Assembly (NCBI GenBank): GCA_030704615.1
Contig: CM060733.1
Span: 36,394,001 to 36,458,000, forward strand
DNA from: Takakia lepidozioides
Taxonomy: Eukaryota > Streptophyta > Takakiopsida > Takakiales > Takakiaceae
DNA: 64,000 nucleotides
Direction of reading: 5' to 3'
Shown here in pieces: positions 34,885 to 47,600 of the stretch. The position numbers and the translations under genes were made by a program. The notes beneath the pieces were generated by a model, which did not search any database, was not told the DNA's origin, and was given only the letters and a program-made list of their open reading frames with translations. The number at the start of each line of letters is the position of its first letter. Position 1 is the stretch's first letter.

Positions 34885-37800
34885 CTTGCAGCCAAATGCG
34901 CATGATTTGATAGTAATGTGCCAACGACTGCGGAGGACTAAATTCCTTCTAAGCCAAATCCAACACAATGGGAATTTGGTTGAAGGGCATAATCATAGCC
35001 CGACTGTACTCCCGTGCAGCAGGAGTTTTAGGTGGGTTAAAAGCAGCATTCCCCCATACCTCAGGCTGTGGTGGCTGTGATGTGGCTGTAGTAACAACAG
35101 GGTCAGCTACTGGCATAGTGACTTGTTGTGGTGTTGGTGGCACTGGCTCTTGTACCATTGGCATCTCCTGCACCCCCTGCGAAGAAGACTGAAAAGCCAA
35201 AGTTCTGGCTTGTATATAAGAAGCCATCAGTTGCTCCCCAGGTACAAAGACTCTCTTGTCAATATTTGATGTCAGGTCCTCCACCTGAGTCTGCAGGCCG
35301 TCTACATCCTCTTGTAGCTCCGCTATCCTACTATAGACATTGTCTATAGTAGTTGTGGCAATGTTCTGCACTTGCAGTCTGAACTCATTCATCTCGCTTT
35401 GGGTAAACTTTTGTGGTGCTTTGCCTTCCACCGGCCCTTGTGCTAACCAGACCTGCATAAGGTGGTTATCCACCAAGTTGCTTGTGGCACCCTTGAGAGT
35501 CTGCTCCTCTGTGAGCCTGTACACATCTATCTGCTGCTATAAAGCCTCCATGCGCTTCGCATGAGGTTCAACCAAATTCGCATATGCAGCAGCCAGATTA
35601 TTGGCTTCCTTCCAAGCCTTGTTAGCCACAGAGAGTTCATTTCTATTGGACATGAGCGTTTGTTGCAATTCTAGGATGTACCTCTCTTGGTCAGCTTCAA
35701 CCTGCCTGTATTGCTTGAAGGTATTCTCATTTCGACAGATTGTATTCTTCATATCGACAATGAGTTTCGCTTGCTCGACATTCTCTGCCTCTGCCTTCGT
35801 ACATCTTTTCGCTTGACTGTTAACTTCTAATGTAGTGTGCTCAAGCGTAGTGGTGAGTGTAGCACATTGTATGGTCATCCTGTCATGCACTGTCTGCAAC
35901 TTAGTATGTAGTGCATTCACTTCTTGCAACTTGCTTTCATGCTTCACCTGCATTTGGTATAGCTGTTGCTTATGTGCTTCGTGCAACTGGTCTTGCGCGA
36001 GGCCTGCCTCAATCAATTGTTCATTGGCCAATTGCAAAGCAGCTTTTGTACTCTCTAAGTCTTGCTGTATCTTGAGAGTGACCTCCTCATCGACCTTGTT
36101 TGCACACTCAGTGGCAAGTCAAGCCTCAAACTCCTTCCTGAGTTCCTCCCTCAAAGCTGCCAATTGGGTAGTTGGAACATGGGATTGACATAAGTGCCCA
36201 ACAAATTAAGTGTCCTGCTTATGGAACTCATAAGCATGGCATGTTGAGGGTCATCATGGTGAGCTTGCTGCTGTTCTCCCTGATCCTCAACCGTGTGATG
36301 CCTCACGAACCATTCAGGCCATTGCCCCACCAGATTTTCTTCCTGAACCACTTCATCCGTCACAAGTGTGTGTATTATATGCACAACAGGGTTTCCCCTG
36401 GACAACCGCTGCACCTCTGCAATCATTGTTTCCCTGACCAAACCAGAATTTTCATAGAGAAGGTCCCCCTTCTCAATTTCTGCCACCACCTGTTCTGTAG
36501 TGGGGATATCTAACCCTTCTTTCTCCAAATCAATTATTTGTGGTGGAACTGCATGGACAACTTGTGGTAACTCTGTGACAAGCCGATCATCTGGCTGTGA
36601 TGGCTGTGATACTGAAGTAATTTCCTCTTCCCTCTTTGAAGGCCCTGCTTCCAATAATAGCAGCTCTTTGTGCTATTGTGTCCCTTCCTGCACAAGAGCT
36701 TGGGAAACATTATCATGCGATTTCCGTGAAGCCAGTGGATCCGCCACTACAGTCTTTCCCCGCCTATGTCTCTTAGACTGGGGTTGCCCTGCCAGTCCAC
36801 CCTCACTGTGTGAAGAGCCTTGCTCTTCCATTGCAGTGGTTTCGGCCTCAAACACTCTCATCTCCTTTCTTTCCCGAGCATCAAGTATGCAAGAATCAAG
36901 AATTATTTGAGCAATGATTGGGCCAGACACTATGATAGGAGACTTTGCGGTAGTGCCATGTTATCTCTTCATCTCCTTTACCAGTGCGTTGTACATTATG
37001 TCCGCCCATGCTACCTCTTCTCCTCCAGGGCTTTGAGTATTTCCTCTGTGAAGGATCTGCTCAAATATTGTTGGTTCTGTTTCATGGCAAACAGAACGTT
37101 CAATACCTGGCCTACCTCCCTTAGCCCTGGTACACACGGCCTTGGTACAAGCATAACCCTGAGTTTTAAAGAAACTCCCTTCTTGGAATAAGTCCCCTAT
37201 TTGCAGTCTTGCCCTGTGCTCCTCCACATGCACCTGACCTGATGGCAATTCTTGTTGTAGGTATAGGGGAGTAATTTCTAATTCAACTCCCTTTCACCTT
37301 TGTTGCTCTTCTCCTGTCCTGCTCAAAGTTCTGCAAGAATTTGTAACATGTACTGCTAATGGTGCAATGTCCAATCTTTGCTTTGGCAATCCTTCTAATC
37401 GCAGCTCCTTCAGTAACTGTACCGCATGTGGAGTAGCAATCGTTTGTTTTCTGCAGGATTGTGGTCTCTTCACCCTGATTTCTTCCCTTCCATTCCTTTC
37501 ACTCTCTTCATTCTAGACCCACATAAAGGTTTTGGTTGTAACCAATTGAAGAAATGCCTGCAGGGCACAAAGCATAAATGTATGGTTGCCACAAAATGCT
37601 ATGGGTAATTTCTTGTAAGCCTGCGGGGCTTGCAAGCATCGATTAAGAGAAAAGATACTCTCTGTTCTCCTATCTCCCCTATCCCCTGCCACTGCATCGC
37701 GAGCGTATAGTCTGTTAGTTCCTCCATAGCTTCAAAGCTATAGCATTGATGTCTGTCCCGTCGAGACGCCCGTTACTTGGAACGACGCCGACTCTTGCGC

Positions 37801-38030
37801 TTAAAATCCCTAAATCCCTCCAATTTCGTGATCCTGCTTCTGGCTTATGATTTGCTATAACCGATGTGACTGGATTTTAGATTTAATTTCCTTCCCTGGA
37901 TTTCCAGTTTCCACTTTCCACTCTAAGCATGTCCTTAGGATATGCCACATGTGACATGGATTTCGCTTTTCGGTACTTTTAAAGGGTTCCGTTACCCTTT
38001 CCTGCTATGCATTAATGGCCATAATAAGTT
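34885..38030 (-). pseudogene. ORF3 of copy D, frameshifted
   Basis: Fragments at 37248-36961, 36930-36673, 36654-36151, 36037-35537 and 35524-34949 follow copy E ORF3 in order. Shared landmarks are VHVEEHRARLQIGDLFQEGSF, IVSGPIIAQIILDS, the coiled-coil region (QLYQMQVKHESKLQEVNALH) and VWGNAAFNPPKTPAARE. Frame breaks near 36950, 36150 and 35530 disable it. Homology is lost at about 34885, before the conserved C-terminal block ends. It helps define which parts of ORF3 are conserved. Confidence 0.75.
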
Positions 38031-38224
38031 AATGTCCGGGGTAGGTACTTTGACGGCCAATTTTGTCTTCTCTTGATGAGAGTCGCCCTTGCAATCCATG
38101 TCCGGCTGTGTGTCTCCCCCCTCGCCCTTGCATCCACGTGTCCATTTTCTACACGTGCCTTCGCCACTTTTCCCGCTGGCCACTCTCCCTGATGTTAACC
38201 TACGTCCACCTGTCATGGATGCTA

Positions 38225-38475
38225 TGGACTGTGTAACCTCAGTAAACTGTGTTGAGCTGTGACAGGCTGTGTCATGCTGTGGTATGTTGTGATAGGCTTT
38301 GTCATGTTGTGCTGGGCTGTGATAGGTTGTGTCGCGCCGTGATGGGTTTGTGATAGGCTGTGTTGCGCCGTGATGGGCTGTGATAGGCTGTGTCTCGCCG
38401 TGATGGGCTGTGATAGGCTGTATCCGCGCCGTGATGGGCTGTGATAGGCTATGTCGCGCCTGTACTGCCCGCCCT
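38225..38475 (-). repeat. Pol-tail minisatellite, copy D
   Basis: Units of about 28-30 bp of the type CGCCGTGATGGGCTGTGATAGGCTGTG on the plus strand, at the same place as in copies A and E between integrase and ORF3. Confidence 0.8.
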
Positions 38476-38599
38476 GGTCATATACGCTCGGCCTAGCGAC
38501 AAGTGCTCCATACTCTGTTAGTATCACTGGCGCAGCCCGTGACTGCTTTTGCGTTTCAACATGCAAATCATGCTGCATGGTTTGTCATGGATACCACTG

Positions 38600-41393
38600 T
38601 ACCCCTTTAACTTATTGGCATTGACTCTTCCCAGCATCTCTTTGTTAATGGTTTGTAACACGGCGGTGTTGTTATCATACATCTTCTGTATGACATAAGG
38701 TCCTTTCCATGGTGATTTAAGCTTAGAGCTTTAATCTTTCCCTTCTTCTGCAAAACCAGAGAACCAAATCTCCCGTCTTAAAAGTCTTTAACTTGCCTTC
38801 ATCAAACTGTTTCCTTTCTCTTCATCTGAATTTCTGGTCATGTTATCAGCTGCATCAGCACGTACTTCTTTCATATGTATAATTCATGTTTCCTGACCTT
38901 AATTTGAATCTTACAATTCCATTCTCTTTCCCCATTCCGTTCTCATGTAGATAACAGAATTCCATTGGAAGTAAAGCTTCCATACCATAAACTGATTGGA
39001 ATGGTGTATACTTAGTGGTGACTTTATATGAAGTCCTGTATGACCACAAAGTTGTCAGCAGCTTTGTATCCCAATCCGTTCTGTTTGCATTGACTATCTT
39101 AGCCAAGATAGTACATAGTATTTTGTTGGTAGCCTCTGCCTGCCCATTCCCACCCTATGGGTAATACGTTGTACTCTTCCTATGCACAATCATGAACTCT
39201 TTAGTCAATAGTTCAATGGTCTCATTAATGAAGTGACTTCCCTGATCACTGATAAATTCCAAGGGACAGCCAAATCGTGTAAGTATGTTCTCATACAGGA
39301 ACCTTGTTGTGGACTTGGCTGTGTTGTCCCTCAAGCTTTAGCTGCCACCCACTTCGTAGTATAATCAGTGGCTGTAATTATGTACCTGTTCTGTGTATTC
39401 TTGGCTGGTGGGTTAATTGGTCCACCAAAGTCTAGTCCCCATTTTTGAAATGGTTCCGTAGGCATTGTAGGATGCAAAGCCATCTTCCCAGATCTCTGCA
39501 AAGGTCCTAGCCTCTGTCCTACTGATTCATCACAACTCTGACAATACTTGTGTACATCTTTGAACAAAGTAGGCCACCAGTAACCTGCATGTCGTATATC
39601 TTCCTACTGGTAGTCTCTTCTCCAAAATGACCTCCTGCCACTTCCTTTATGAACTTCCTCCAAAACTTTATTAACTTCATGGTGGTATAAGCATCGCTTC
39701 AGCACTCCATCTGGTCCTAGCTTATACATTCTGCTCCCTACCATAGTGTAAGGTAGAGCCTTGATAGCAATTCTCTTTCTCTGCTCCTTTCCATAACTTG
39801 TGGGCACTGACCATGAGCAAGGTAGTATCTGATTGGTCGCTGCCAATCTAACCAGTCATCTGCACTTCCCTGCACCTCCACTGCAAATAGACTCGCATCT
39901 GGTAATTGATCATCTACTCCCGTGGCTGGTTCTCCTGTTGATAACCGTGACAAGTGATCCGCCACAAGATGCAGCCTCCCAGGCTTGTAAACAACCTCGA
40001 ACTCAAACTCGTGCAAGATTATCAACCATCTTGCTATTCTTCCGCTTATCAGAGGTTTGTTTACCAGGTATATCAGAGCCTGGTGATCCACATAGAACAT
40101 AAACTTCTTGCCCAACAGGTAATGCCCGAATTTCTTCACTGCATAGATCATTGCCAATGCTTCTCTTTCCGTTGTGCTATAATTTCTTTCGGCATTGTTC
40201 ATCAATCGGCTAGCATAGTACACAGGTGAATCTATCCTTCCTGTAACATTTTGGGCTAACACTGCTCCCAGTGCTTCTCCAGAAGCATCACAGTGAACAT
40301 GAAATATTTCCTGCCAGTGAGGATTAATCAGCACAAGTGTAGTTGTTACTGACAATGTAAGTTCCTCAAAAGCCTATTGACATTCAGTGTCCATGCAAAC
40401 ACTGCATCTTTCTTTCTTCAGAAGTTTGCTCAATGGTGCTGCTATCTGTGCATACCGTCTGACAAATCTTCTGTAATAGCTGGTTTGTCCCAAGAATCTC
40501 CTTAGACTCTTTGCATTTACTGGGGGTGGAGAGGCTTTAATGGCCTCTGTCTTTCTGGGATCCACAAGAAGTCCTTTCTTGCACACAATGTGTCCCAACA
40601 GCACCCCTGAGTTCACACAGAAAGTACACTTCTCTGGATTCGGGCCCAGACCTCTCATCCTGCATCTGGCCAGACATAACTCCAATTTATGCAAGTGCTC
40701 ATTCTTAGAGCTGTACACACTGAAATCATCCAAGAATACCTGCATGAAATCATCCAGATACTCATGAAAAGATTCACTTATCACTCTCTGAAAGGTTGCT
40801 AGTGCATTACAAAGTCCAAAGGGCATGATTTTGTACGCATAAGCACCCCAGTCTGTGATGAAAGCTGTCTTTCCCTGGTCTTCTTCTGCCACTTGCACTT
40901 GATAATAACCACTGAAACCATCCATGAATGAGTACATCTCATGGCCTGCCACAGTGTCCAATACTGCTTCTGTGAATGGCAAAGGGAAAGGATCTTTCTT
41001 CGTACAAGCATTCAGCTTCTTGTAGTTCACACAAACTCTTAGTTTACCATTCTTCTTGGGAACTATCACAATGGGTGACAACCAAGTTGTATACTCTATT
41101 GGGTATATAAACTTAGCCTCAGCCAACTTCTTGATCTCTTCTCCAACCTTCTGTGCATAGTTGGGATTCATTCTGTACCTTGCCTACTTGATTGATACTG
41201 ATCCTGGTTCCAGTTCAATCTTATGCTGACAGATTTCAGGTGGTATCCCTTTTACATCCTCATAGCTCCAAGCAAATTCATCTCTGTATTTGATGAACAA
41301 ACTCTTAGCTTCTTGAAAGAATTCTGGCTCCAAATCAGCTCCTACCTTCACCATCCTCAGTTCCTCTTCAGTTCCCACATTCACTCCCCTCAC
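38600..41393 (-). pseudogene. RT-RNase H-integrase pol of copy D
   Basis: The RT frame 41171-40374 is well preserved: VPKKNGKLRVCVNY, SFMDGFSGYYQVQV (first catalytic Asp), [14 protein letters not shown], and QVFLDDFSVYSSK (the FLDD active site). RNase H follows at 40355-39738 (HCDASGEALGAVLAQ, FYVDHQALIYLVN). The integrase is decayed (39567-39331 with [11 protein letters not shown]; 39106-38855). This is the most complete RT of the three family T copies. Frameshifts near 40370 and 39740 and throughout integrase make it non-functional. Confidence 0.85.
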
Positions 41394-41751
41394 CTACTCA
41401 TCAGTTGTGATTGTCCAACCAGTCACCACTTCATCCTGTAAACTCACAGTGGCTGGTTCCTCTAGGATTTCCATTTCTCCTTCTCTTTCTTCATAGAAAT
41501 GTGATGGGTAACTGCTGGTTTCCTCTTCAATTGGTGTTGTGGACACTACACCACAGCAGATACCTCTTAAACAACTTAGGCCTTCCAGTCGCATCTCTGC
41601 AACCTGCTCCCATTCTGGGTGTGCAGCGAACAGGGTAGCTTCCTGCTCCTCATCCAGTCCTCCTCTCCAGTCATACTCTCTAACCCCTCGAGGTCTTCTT
41701 GTAGCAGGTAATCTACTAGATTTCTTAGTGGTAATTTGTATCTCGTGCATC
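41394..41751 (-). pseudogene. C-terminal part of the protease region, copy D
   Basis: The frame begins abruptly at MHEIQITTKKSSRLPATRRP, matching residues after the protease core in copies A and E. The upstream bases are replaced exactly where the CACTA terminus starts. A stop at 41394 separates it from the pol leader ORF at 41393-41184. Confidence 0.75.
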
Positions 41752-41780
41752 CACTACAACAAAAAGCGGCTTTTACGTCT
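41752..41780 (+). repeat. CACTA terminal inverted repeat (left)
   Basis: CACTACAACAAAAAGCGGC followed by TTTTACGTC, the classic form of a plant CACTA terminus. The preceding TCC (41749-41751) would be one copy of the 3-bp target duplication. Confidence 0.75.
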
Positions 41781-41984
41781 CTGTGTTATGACTGCAAATG
41801 CAGTCATGGAAGCCATTTACGACTTCCTGACTCTGAAGACGTAAAGACCTAGTCAGTTGTGACATGGCAGATATGACTCTCCAGGCTGGCTGTCATGTGG
41901 CGCCAGAGCAGCTGTGGGGGTAGTCATACACGCTAGCATTACTGAATGACTGAACGGACAGTGTAGTCCATGTCAGCCGCGGTG

Positions 41985-42595
41985 TCAGACAGACACGTGG
42001 TGGCTACAGAACATGCCACGTGTCAGACTGCGACGCCAGCCCTCACTGCCAGCTATGACAGTGGACGAGGGAATTAAACGACAGCACGTGTCGCGTCATA
42101 GAAGAAACGCGTGGTGCGACATATCATTGCCACGTGTCACTGTGGGGGACGGGGCTTCGCAGTCACATGTATGTCTTCATGGGGGGAAATTTGGGGTCAA
42201 CACGTGGCAGCATCTGGGGACACCATATGCCACGTTCGTGTGTGCCCACGTGCTGGACTTTCGAGAGCTGTGGTGGATTCTTGCCAGTCATACCTACGAC
42301 TGGCGCAGTACGGTATATTCCATGAACAGGGGATTCCATGAGGACGTTGTAGTCCCAGGTGGTGCCACATGCACGATCCTCTAAACCTCACGTGCTGCTT
42401 CGTAATCATACATTTGACTGGACGTTCTGCATATGGAGTCATAGGACCAACTGCGCGGGGACCTTAGGGGGTCACGTGTCGGAATATAATATGCTCATAC
42501 ACGTATCATATTGGGTTCGGTACTCATGGTTATGGCTCTAGACGGACACGTGGATATGCCACAGAGGCAGCCAATAGGGTGCCACGTGCATGTGC
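41985..42595. repeat. Sub-terminal CACGTG-centred repeats of the CACTA element
   Basis: About 12-15 copies of GCCACGTGTC or close variants in both orientations, e.g. near 41994, 42014, 42086, 42131, 42199, 42247, 42388, 42472, 42544 and 42580. Clusters of short sub-terminal repeats in both orientations bind the TNPA-type protein in characterised CACTA elements. The CACGTG core is also a plant G-box, so host factors might bind it. Confidence 0.7.
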
Positions 42596-42971
42596 CATAC
42601 AACATCACAATCATGTATACAGCAAGACTTTAGGCACAGAAGTGGCACAAAAGTGGCACAGACGTAATTCTGAAAGACCACAATAGCAGCAACATCACCA
42701 TCCAGCATCACCATTATCAACCACATATGAACAGCAGCAACATAACCAACCATAGTGTGTGCAATGGGGACATACCACCTACCACCACATTGCTCATTAA
42801 TGAGGCATAAGTTTGCAACAACATGCATGAGAAAATCCAACATGTGATTGCTATCAAAATTGGACAGTCAATTCAGAGAAACTGTCACTACTATAAGTTA
42901 CTGTAGTTGCCAAATCCGGATGAGGCACAGGTGGAAATCCCCAAGAAATCCACGATGCTAGCCGACCTGCC
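42596..42971. other. No feature seen between sub-terminal repeats and the CACTA gene
   Basis: AT-richer sequence without a supported ORF, probably the 3' flank of the minus-strand gene. Confidence 0.35.
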
Positions 42972-43335
42972 TCATCTCTTTGTCTGCAAGGTCTTCACTA
43001 GTTTGTCACTCCACACAGTAATGTAACCTACAGTGTCTCCCAACTCAGTGTGATGAGGCTTCATGGATTTGTTGTGATATGGTAGAGGGGCATTGGGAAT
43101 GCGGACATCATCAATGTGGATGGCCACATAGCCTTCTGGCACAACATGGTACCCTTCACTCACCTCCATCCCTTGGAGACCAGCAATGCGGCCAGATCCG
43201 GCTGTTGATCGCGAAACAGTGTCTATGAGCTTGACATGGTCTCCCACCACGAACTGCCATCCCAGCCCAAACATGGCAGATTGCATGAGAATTGTGGAAC
43301 ATGGATCGTGGAACGTATTGTGTCTACAAGGTCTA
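42972..43335 (-). CDS. C-terminal exon of the CACTA gene, KOW/SH3-like
   Basis: An acceptor-like TTGTAG near 43323 precedes a frame containing GWQFVVGDHVKLIDTVSR and GSGRIAGLQGMEV. It reads like a small beta-barrel (KOW/SH3-type) module, with a binding role at most inferred. The frame ends at a stop at 42972. An intermediate exon (about 43430-43495, reading FRKPTPLIPDSQNG before a GTAAGT donor) probably joins it to the FCP1-like part. Membership of the same gene is inferred from strand, splice-like signals and spacing. Confidence 0.4.
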
Positions 43336-43751
43336 CAAGGAGCTAATAACAATTTGTCTATCCAGGTCGGGAAGGGGAGAATAGCAGATGCATACACTTA
43401 CCCCATTCTGCGAATCAGGGATCAGTGGTGTCGGCTTCCTGAAAGGGTGAAGGTGTGCTGCCCTTTGATTTGGGGGGCCTCGTTCGTGGCCAAGCACCTA
43501 CAACCAACCAACAAGCACCAAAAATGTATATTATCTACACTGGGAACTCAAATTACACTAACACAATAAGATGCACCCAAACTGTCAATGCCTACAGTTG
43601 ACACTGCGACAGTAATTTGACAAACTCTATCACAACATGTTTTACTGCCACAACTTAAGCACAAATGAGGCTGGCAATGGCACAAGGGAGTCACACAAAA
43701 ATGCCTCTAATGTCTGGCACTGTGTACCACACTACAAAGTATGTTACCTGG

Positions 43752-44640
43752 CGAGGCTGAATGGCTCGAGGGCTGATAGCTTGTTGCCCAAATGTGGGTT
43801 GCCCTTTGAGATATTCTGGAATGCTCGGAGCCTTAGCTGCCCCCTCCAAGAAGGGCCATAAGCTGGTCAGAAGGAAATTATCATTGTGCGCCTCTACAGA
43901 ACGACTTCTCCAAGGCAGTGGGAAAATGGCGTTGTATGCTGGATTTTTTGACCCCTTGTGCGGTGTGTCGTCAACAAGAAGAGTGGTTTCAGGATTCCAG
44001 ACACAGTTGTCCCGCCACACTGTAGATAGGTTCTTCAGAAACCGTGGTTTCATGGGCAGGCTCCCATCCATGTCAGTGGACTGCTCACAATATCCCCCAT
44101 CCCACTTGAATGCAAGGTCACGGTGCCCATGGAAAAGCCAGTCCACTGTGGGTAGGAAGTTACGTGGTTGCATACAAGACCATGCTGCCACTTCAAAGTG
44201 TTCGAAACACTTGTCCAAAAAAGCTTTGCAACCAGGCCTTACAACGACCATCTTGCTACCACATAATTTGTGCTCAAGGCCATTTGGAACCACAAACGCA
44301 TTACCGCTCCCGACATGGACGCACTCACACAGCAATCCATTAATATCTAGGATGAGCAAATGCTTGCCCTTCTCCACTATTGTGTGCACGACATTCTCTG
44401 ACATTAATTGAAGGTTGGGAGTGGAAGTGACAACCGTGGGTTGCTGGGTAATATCTGCCCGCGGGGAAACAAGGTCAATGTCCAGGGTTGTCTCAGATGC
44501 CCCCACCGCGATAGCAGCAGGCCGGAGTTCTGCATGCGCCTCCACTACCGCACAGTGTGACAGAACTGCACGAGGACGCGTAAGTTCCTTGGTAGGGGTG
44601 TCGTCCCCTCCACCTGGGCCACCTGCACATCATCCTCGAA
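43752..44640 (-). CDS. FCP1/NLI-phosphatase-like domain in the CACTA gene
   Basis: The frame contains KHLLILDINGLLCE, VVRPGCKAFLDKCFEHFEVAAWS and TTLLVDDTPHKG. These match motif I, motif II and the DD motif of the HAD-type FCP1/SCP fold, which dephosphorylates RNA polymerase II tails in active members. Motif I reads DINGLL instead of DxDxT, so the general acid is Asn; such NGLL variants are probably not active phosphatases. The frame ends at a donor after IQPRQ (about 43749). Upstream it overlaps the Transposase_24 protein's tail in another frame (44545-44640), so a one-base indel or small intron probably separates two parts of a single protein. Confidence 0.6.
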
Positions 44641-47600
44641 TGCATCAACGGGAGTGACGTTACCTGGTGACATGCCAGGCAAGTCAAACCTGTCCTCCAG
44701 ACGTCTTGAGGCTGAAGGGCCAGCGATGCACGAGCTGTTTGCTATGGATGAGCCCACTAAGGCAGGTGAGGAAATGCTGATCCCAAATTTCTCAGCCATG
44801 GCCTTCTGGTACATCATCACATGCGATATTGTAGCCTTCAAATCCATCATATCTTTGTGTTGTGCACCCTGTGCTCTTTCCATATCCTCCACTTTGCGAG
44901 CAATTGCTGAATACCCAGAGGTCCCCTCTTGCCAGGTCCACGCAAGTCCATGAACAACATGAGAACATCATGTCGTTGGTAGGGAAAATGCCTAGAACAA
45001 AATAATCGACAAAAAATGGGAGAAAGAATGATCACGTGGATCTCACCATCCGCTCACTGGTCAATGTTCTGCTTACTGAACCTTCCTGGATTTCATGCAA
45101 CGATGGACTTTGGCCTCGCTCCTTTGCCTGCATTTGTCATGTACCAGCTCAGTATGCTAGCATGGTCAACCATGACGAGCGACATACCATTCTGTGACAA
45201 CAGTGATTGAACAGAGGTTTGTCAGACATACTGTTGGGATGCAACCAATATTGGTATCCCCGCGCCCACTAACCTAGTCACTATGTCTGCAGTAATACAT
45301 AGAGCTGAGTGACAAATGCAGCTAATGCAGAAGAGTAATCACCAGCATAACACTACCCTATGTTAATGACCACAAAAAGTCATGTTAACACTCACACTCA
45401 CTCTCACTATTGCAGTTTCAAATACTGCCCTGACATCATCATTGCACGACAACTCTGATCAGACCCTCCTCTATCCACACTTACAGATTGGTATGTAAAA
45501 TGAGGACCCCACCCACTTCACAACTTTGCCAGGTTCGGGTAATCCGGGTTTTCTAGTAATCCAATAATCCGGGTTTTCCAGATATCCTCTAGAAAACCCT
45601 TCACACAAGCATCAATTTGCTGTGTGTGATTTGCCCAAAAACTAGGCCTCAGGAAGGCCTGGGCTTTTGGCTCAGCCTCTCAACTTTCAAAGTTGGTGAA
45701 CAAGGGTACAGGCACAATTCCCTTGATTGAATTGAAGACAACGTCTCTTTGGTGAGAGAACCCTGGACAGTGTATCAGAAAATGAATACTGTCTTCAGAT
45801 TGCCCACACAATGGACAATTGCACTCTCCCTTTCCTCTCTGCTTCTGTTTGCTGTTCAAAGGTAGGCTTGCTTCCTGCCCTGAGTTTAAATTTCAGTCTA
45901 GTGCCGAGAGTGGTAGACCCTTGAGGTCATCCAAGATGTCCACCCCCATGTCACTGACTAGAAAGAAGTTCAGGGAAGTTCTCTGCCTAACTTCATTTCA
46001 TCAGACAATCTCATGGCAACAAACATGGCTTCAGACACTACACAGCCTCTAAGGCAGATTTATCCAGCAGGGTCAAGACTTGCGGATCCAGGTCCAGGTC
46101 CTTGAGAATCTTTTTCTCTCTCTTCTGCCAGGACTTAGCCTGTTTGACAGGGCGGTCCTGTTTCCAAGATATAGAGTCGATCAACTTAGGATATCTGGTG
46201 TTGGGCATATGTTGCAGCTGACCCCACCATCTGACCTTGAATTCATCTCGTCGGGAGCTTAAGGATGGAATGCCAAACTCACCCCGAACAACCACATTGG
46301 CTGTTTTGGAGCATGCTGACATACACTCCTTAAGCACCCCCACTTGAATGGATTCTAGAGACTTAGCCTGGTTGGAGCTATCAACCCATATAGCAGATCT
46401 GTACTCCAAGGCAGGTCCCCCCTTAAAGAAAAGCCTGCAAGCACCTTGCGACAAGGTGAATGAACACTTTAGTTCACTCCACAGGCAACACCCCTTCAAG
46501 AAAAACCTGATTGCCGAGGACATAATTTGGAGAATTCAATGACAAAGCCTGGTGGCACTTCGTACTTCCCTCCTAACATGGTGTAAAATGGGGGAAATGG
46601 ACACCCCATTATACATTGTACTCATAAGACGTTGTTTGCCGTAGCCTTCTGGCCATTGACCCCACGCCCAGTTTGAGCGGGAACAAAAGGAACAGAACCT
46701 ACCTCAGTCAGGGGTTTGACGTTGGTAGTAAGACTTACCTTCATATAAAGATTTAATCCGGGTTTTCCAGATATCCTCTAGAAAACCCTTCACACAAGCA
46801 TCAATCTGCTGGGTGTGATTTGCCCCAAAACTAGGCCTCAGGAGGGCCGCGGCTTTTGGCTCAGCCTCGAGAGTTTCAAAGTTGGTAAACAGGGGTACAG
46901 GCACAATTCCCTTGATTGAATTGAAGACAACGTCTCTTTGGTGAGAGAACCCCGGACAGTGTATCAGAAAATGAATATTGTCTTCAGATTGCCCACACTA
47001 CGGACAATTGCACTCTCCCTTTCCTCTCTGCTTCTGTTTGTTGTTCAAAGGTAGGCTTCCTGCCCTGAGTTTAAATTTCAGTCTACTTCCAACTTGTGGG
47101 TAGACCCTTGAGGTCATCCAAGATGTCCACCCCCATGTCACTGACTGGAAACAACTTCAGGGAAGTTCTCTGCCTAACTTCATTTTCATCAGACAATCTG
47201 ATGGCAACAGACATGCCTTCAGACACTACAGCCTCTAAGTCAGATTTATCCAGCTGGGTCAATACTTGCGGATCCAGGTCCAGGTCCTTGATAATCTTTT
47301 CTACTCTCTTCTGCCAGGACTTAGCATGTTTCACATTATAAACAACAATCAGCCAAGGCAAAGAGGGCAAAAAGGCTGGTGTGTGAACTTACAAGCCGAG
47401 CCTCAACAGATGCCTTCCCACCACGTCCTGTTTTTGAAGGCTTCTTGATTGATGAATTTGCAACCTTCATGAGGGCACTTTTTGCGTTGAATCCTGCTGT
47501 CTGCCAATACGATACCAGCCTGTCCCAATGAGCTTCCTTCAGATGCGCAGGCCTCCCCTCGCCTGCCTTGTACATTGCATGGATCTCGTGTCTTTGGGTT

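Larger units (their letters stand above)
34885..41751 (-). mobile_element. Family T Ty3/gypsy element, copy D, truncated at both ends
   Basis: Going leftwards: the C-terminal end of the protease region, RT, RNase H and integrase remains, the pol-tail minisatellite and ORF3 up to about residue 1110. The 5' part (LTR, pre-gag ORF, gag) is missing because a CACTA terminus begins at 41752. The 3' end of ORF3 and the 3' LTR are missing at about 34885. More diverged from A and E than those are from each other. Confidence 0.85.

Noticed and set aside
42013-42541. Several ORFs right of the CACTA terminus
   Set aside because: They lie on the CACGTG repeat zone and change frame with it; best explained as repeat translation.
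44415-44657. Plus-strand ORF opposite the FCP1-like exon
   Set aside because: Shadow of the minus-strand coding sequence, which carries recognisable motifs.
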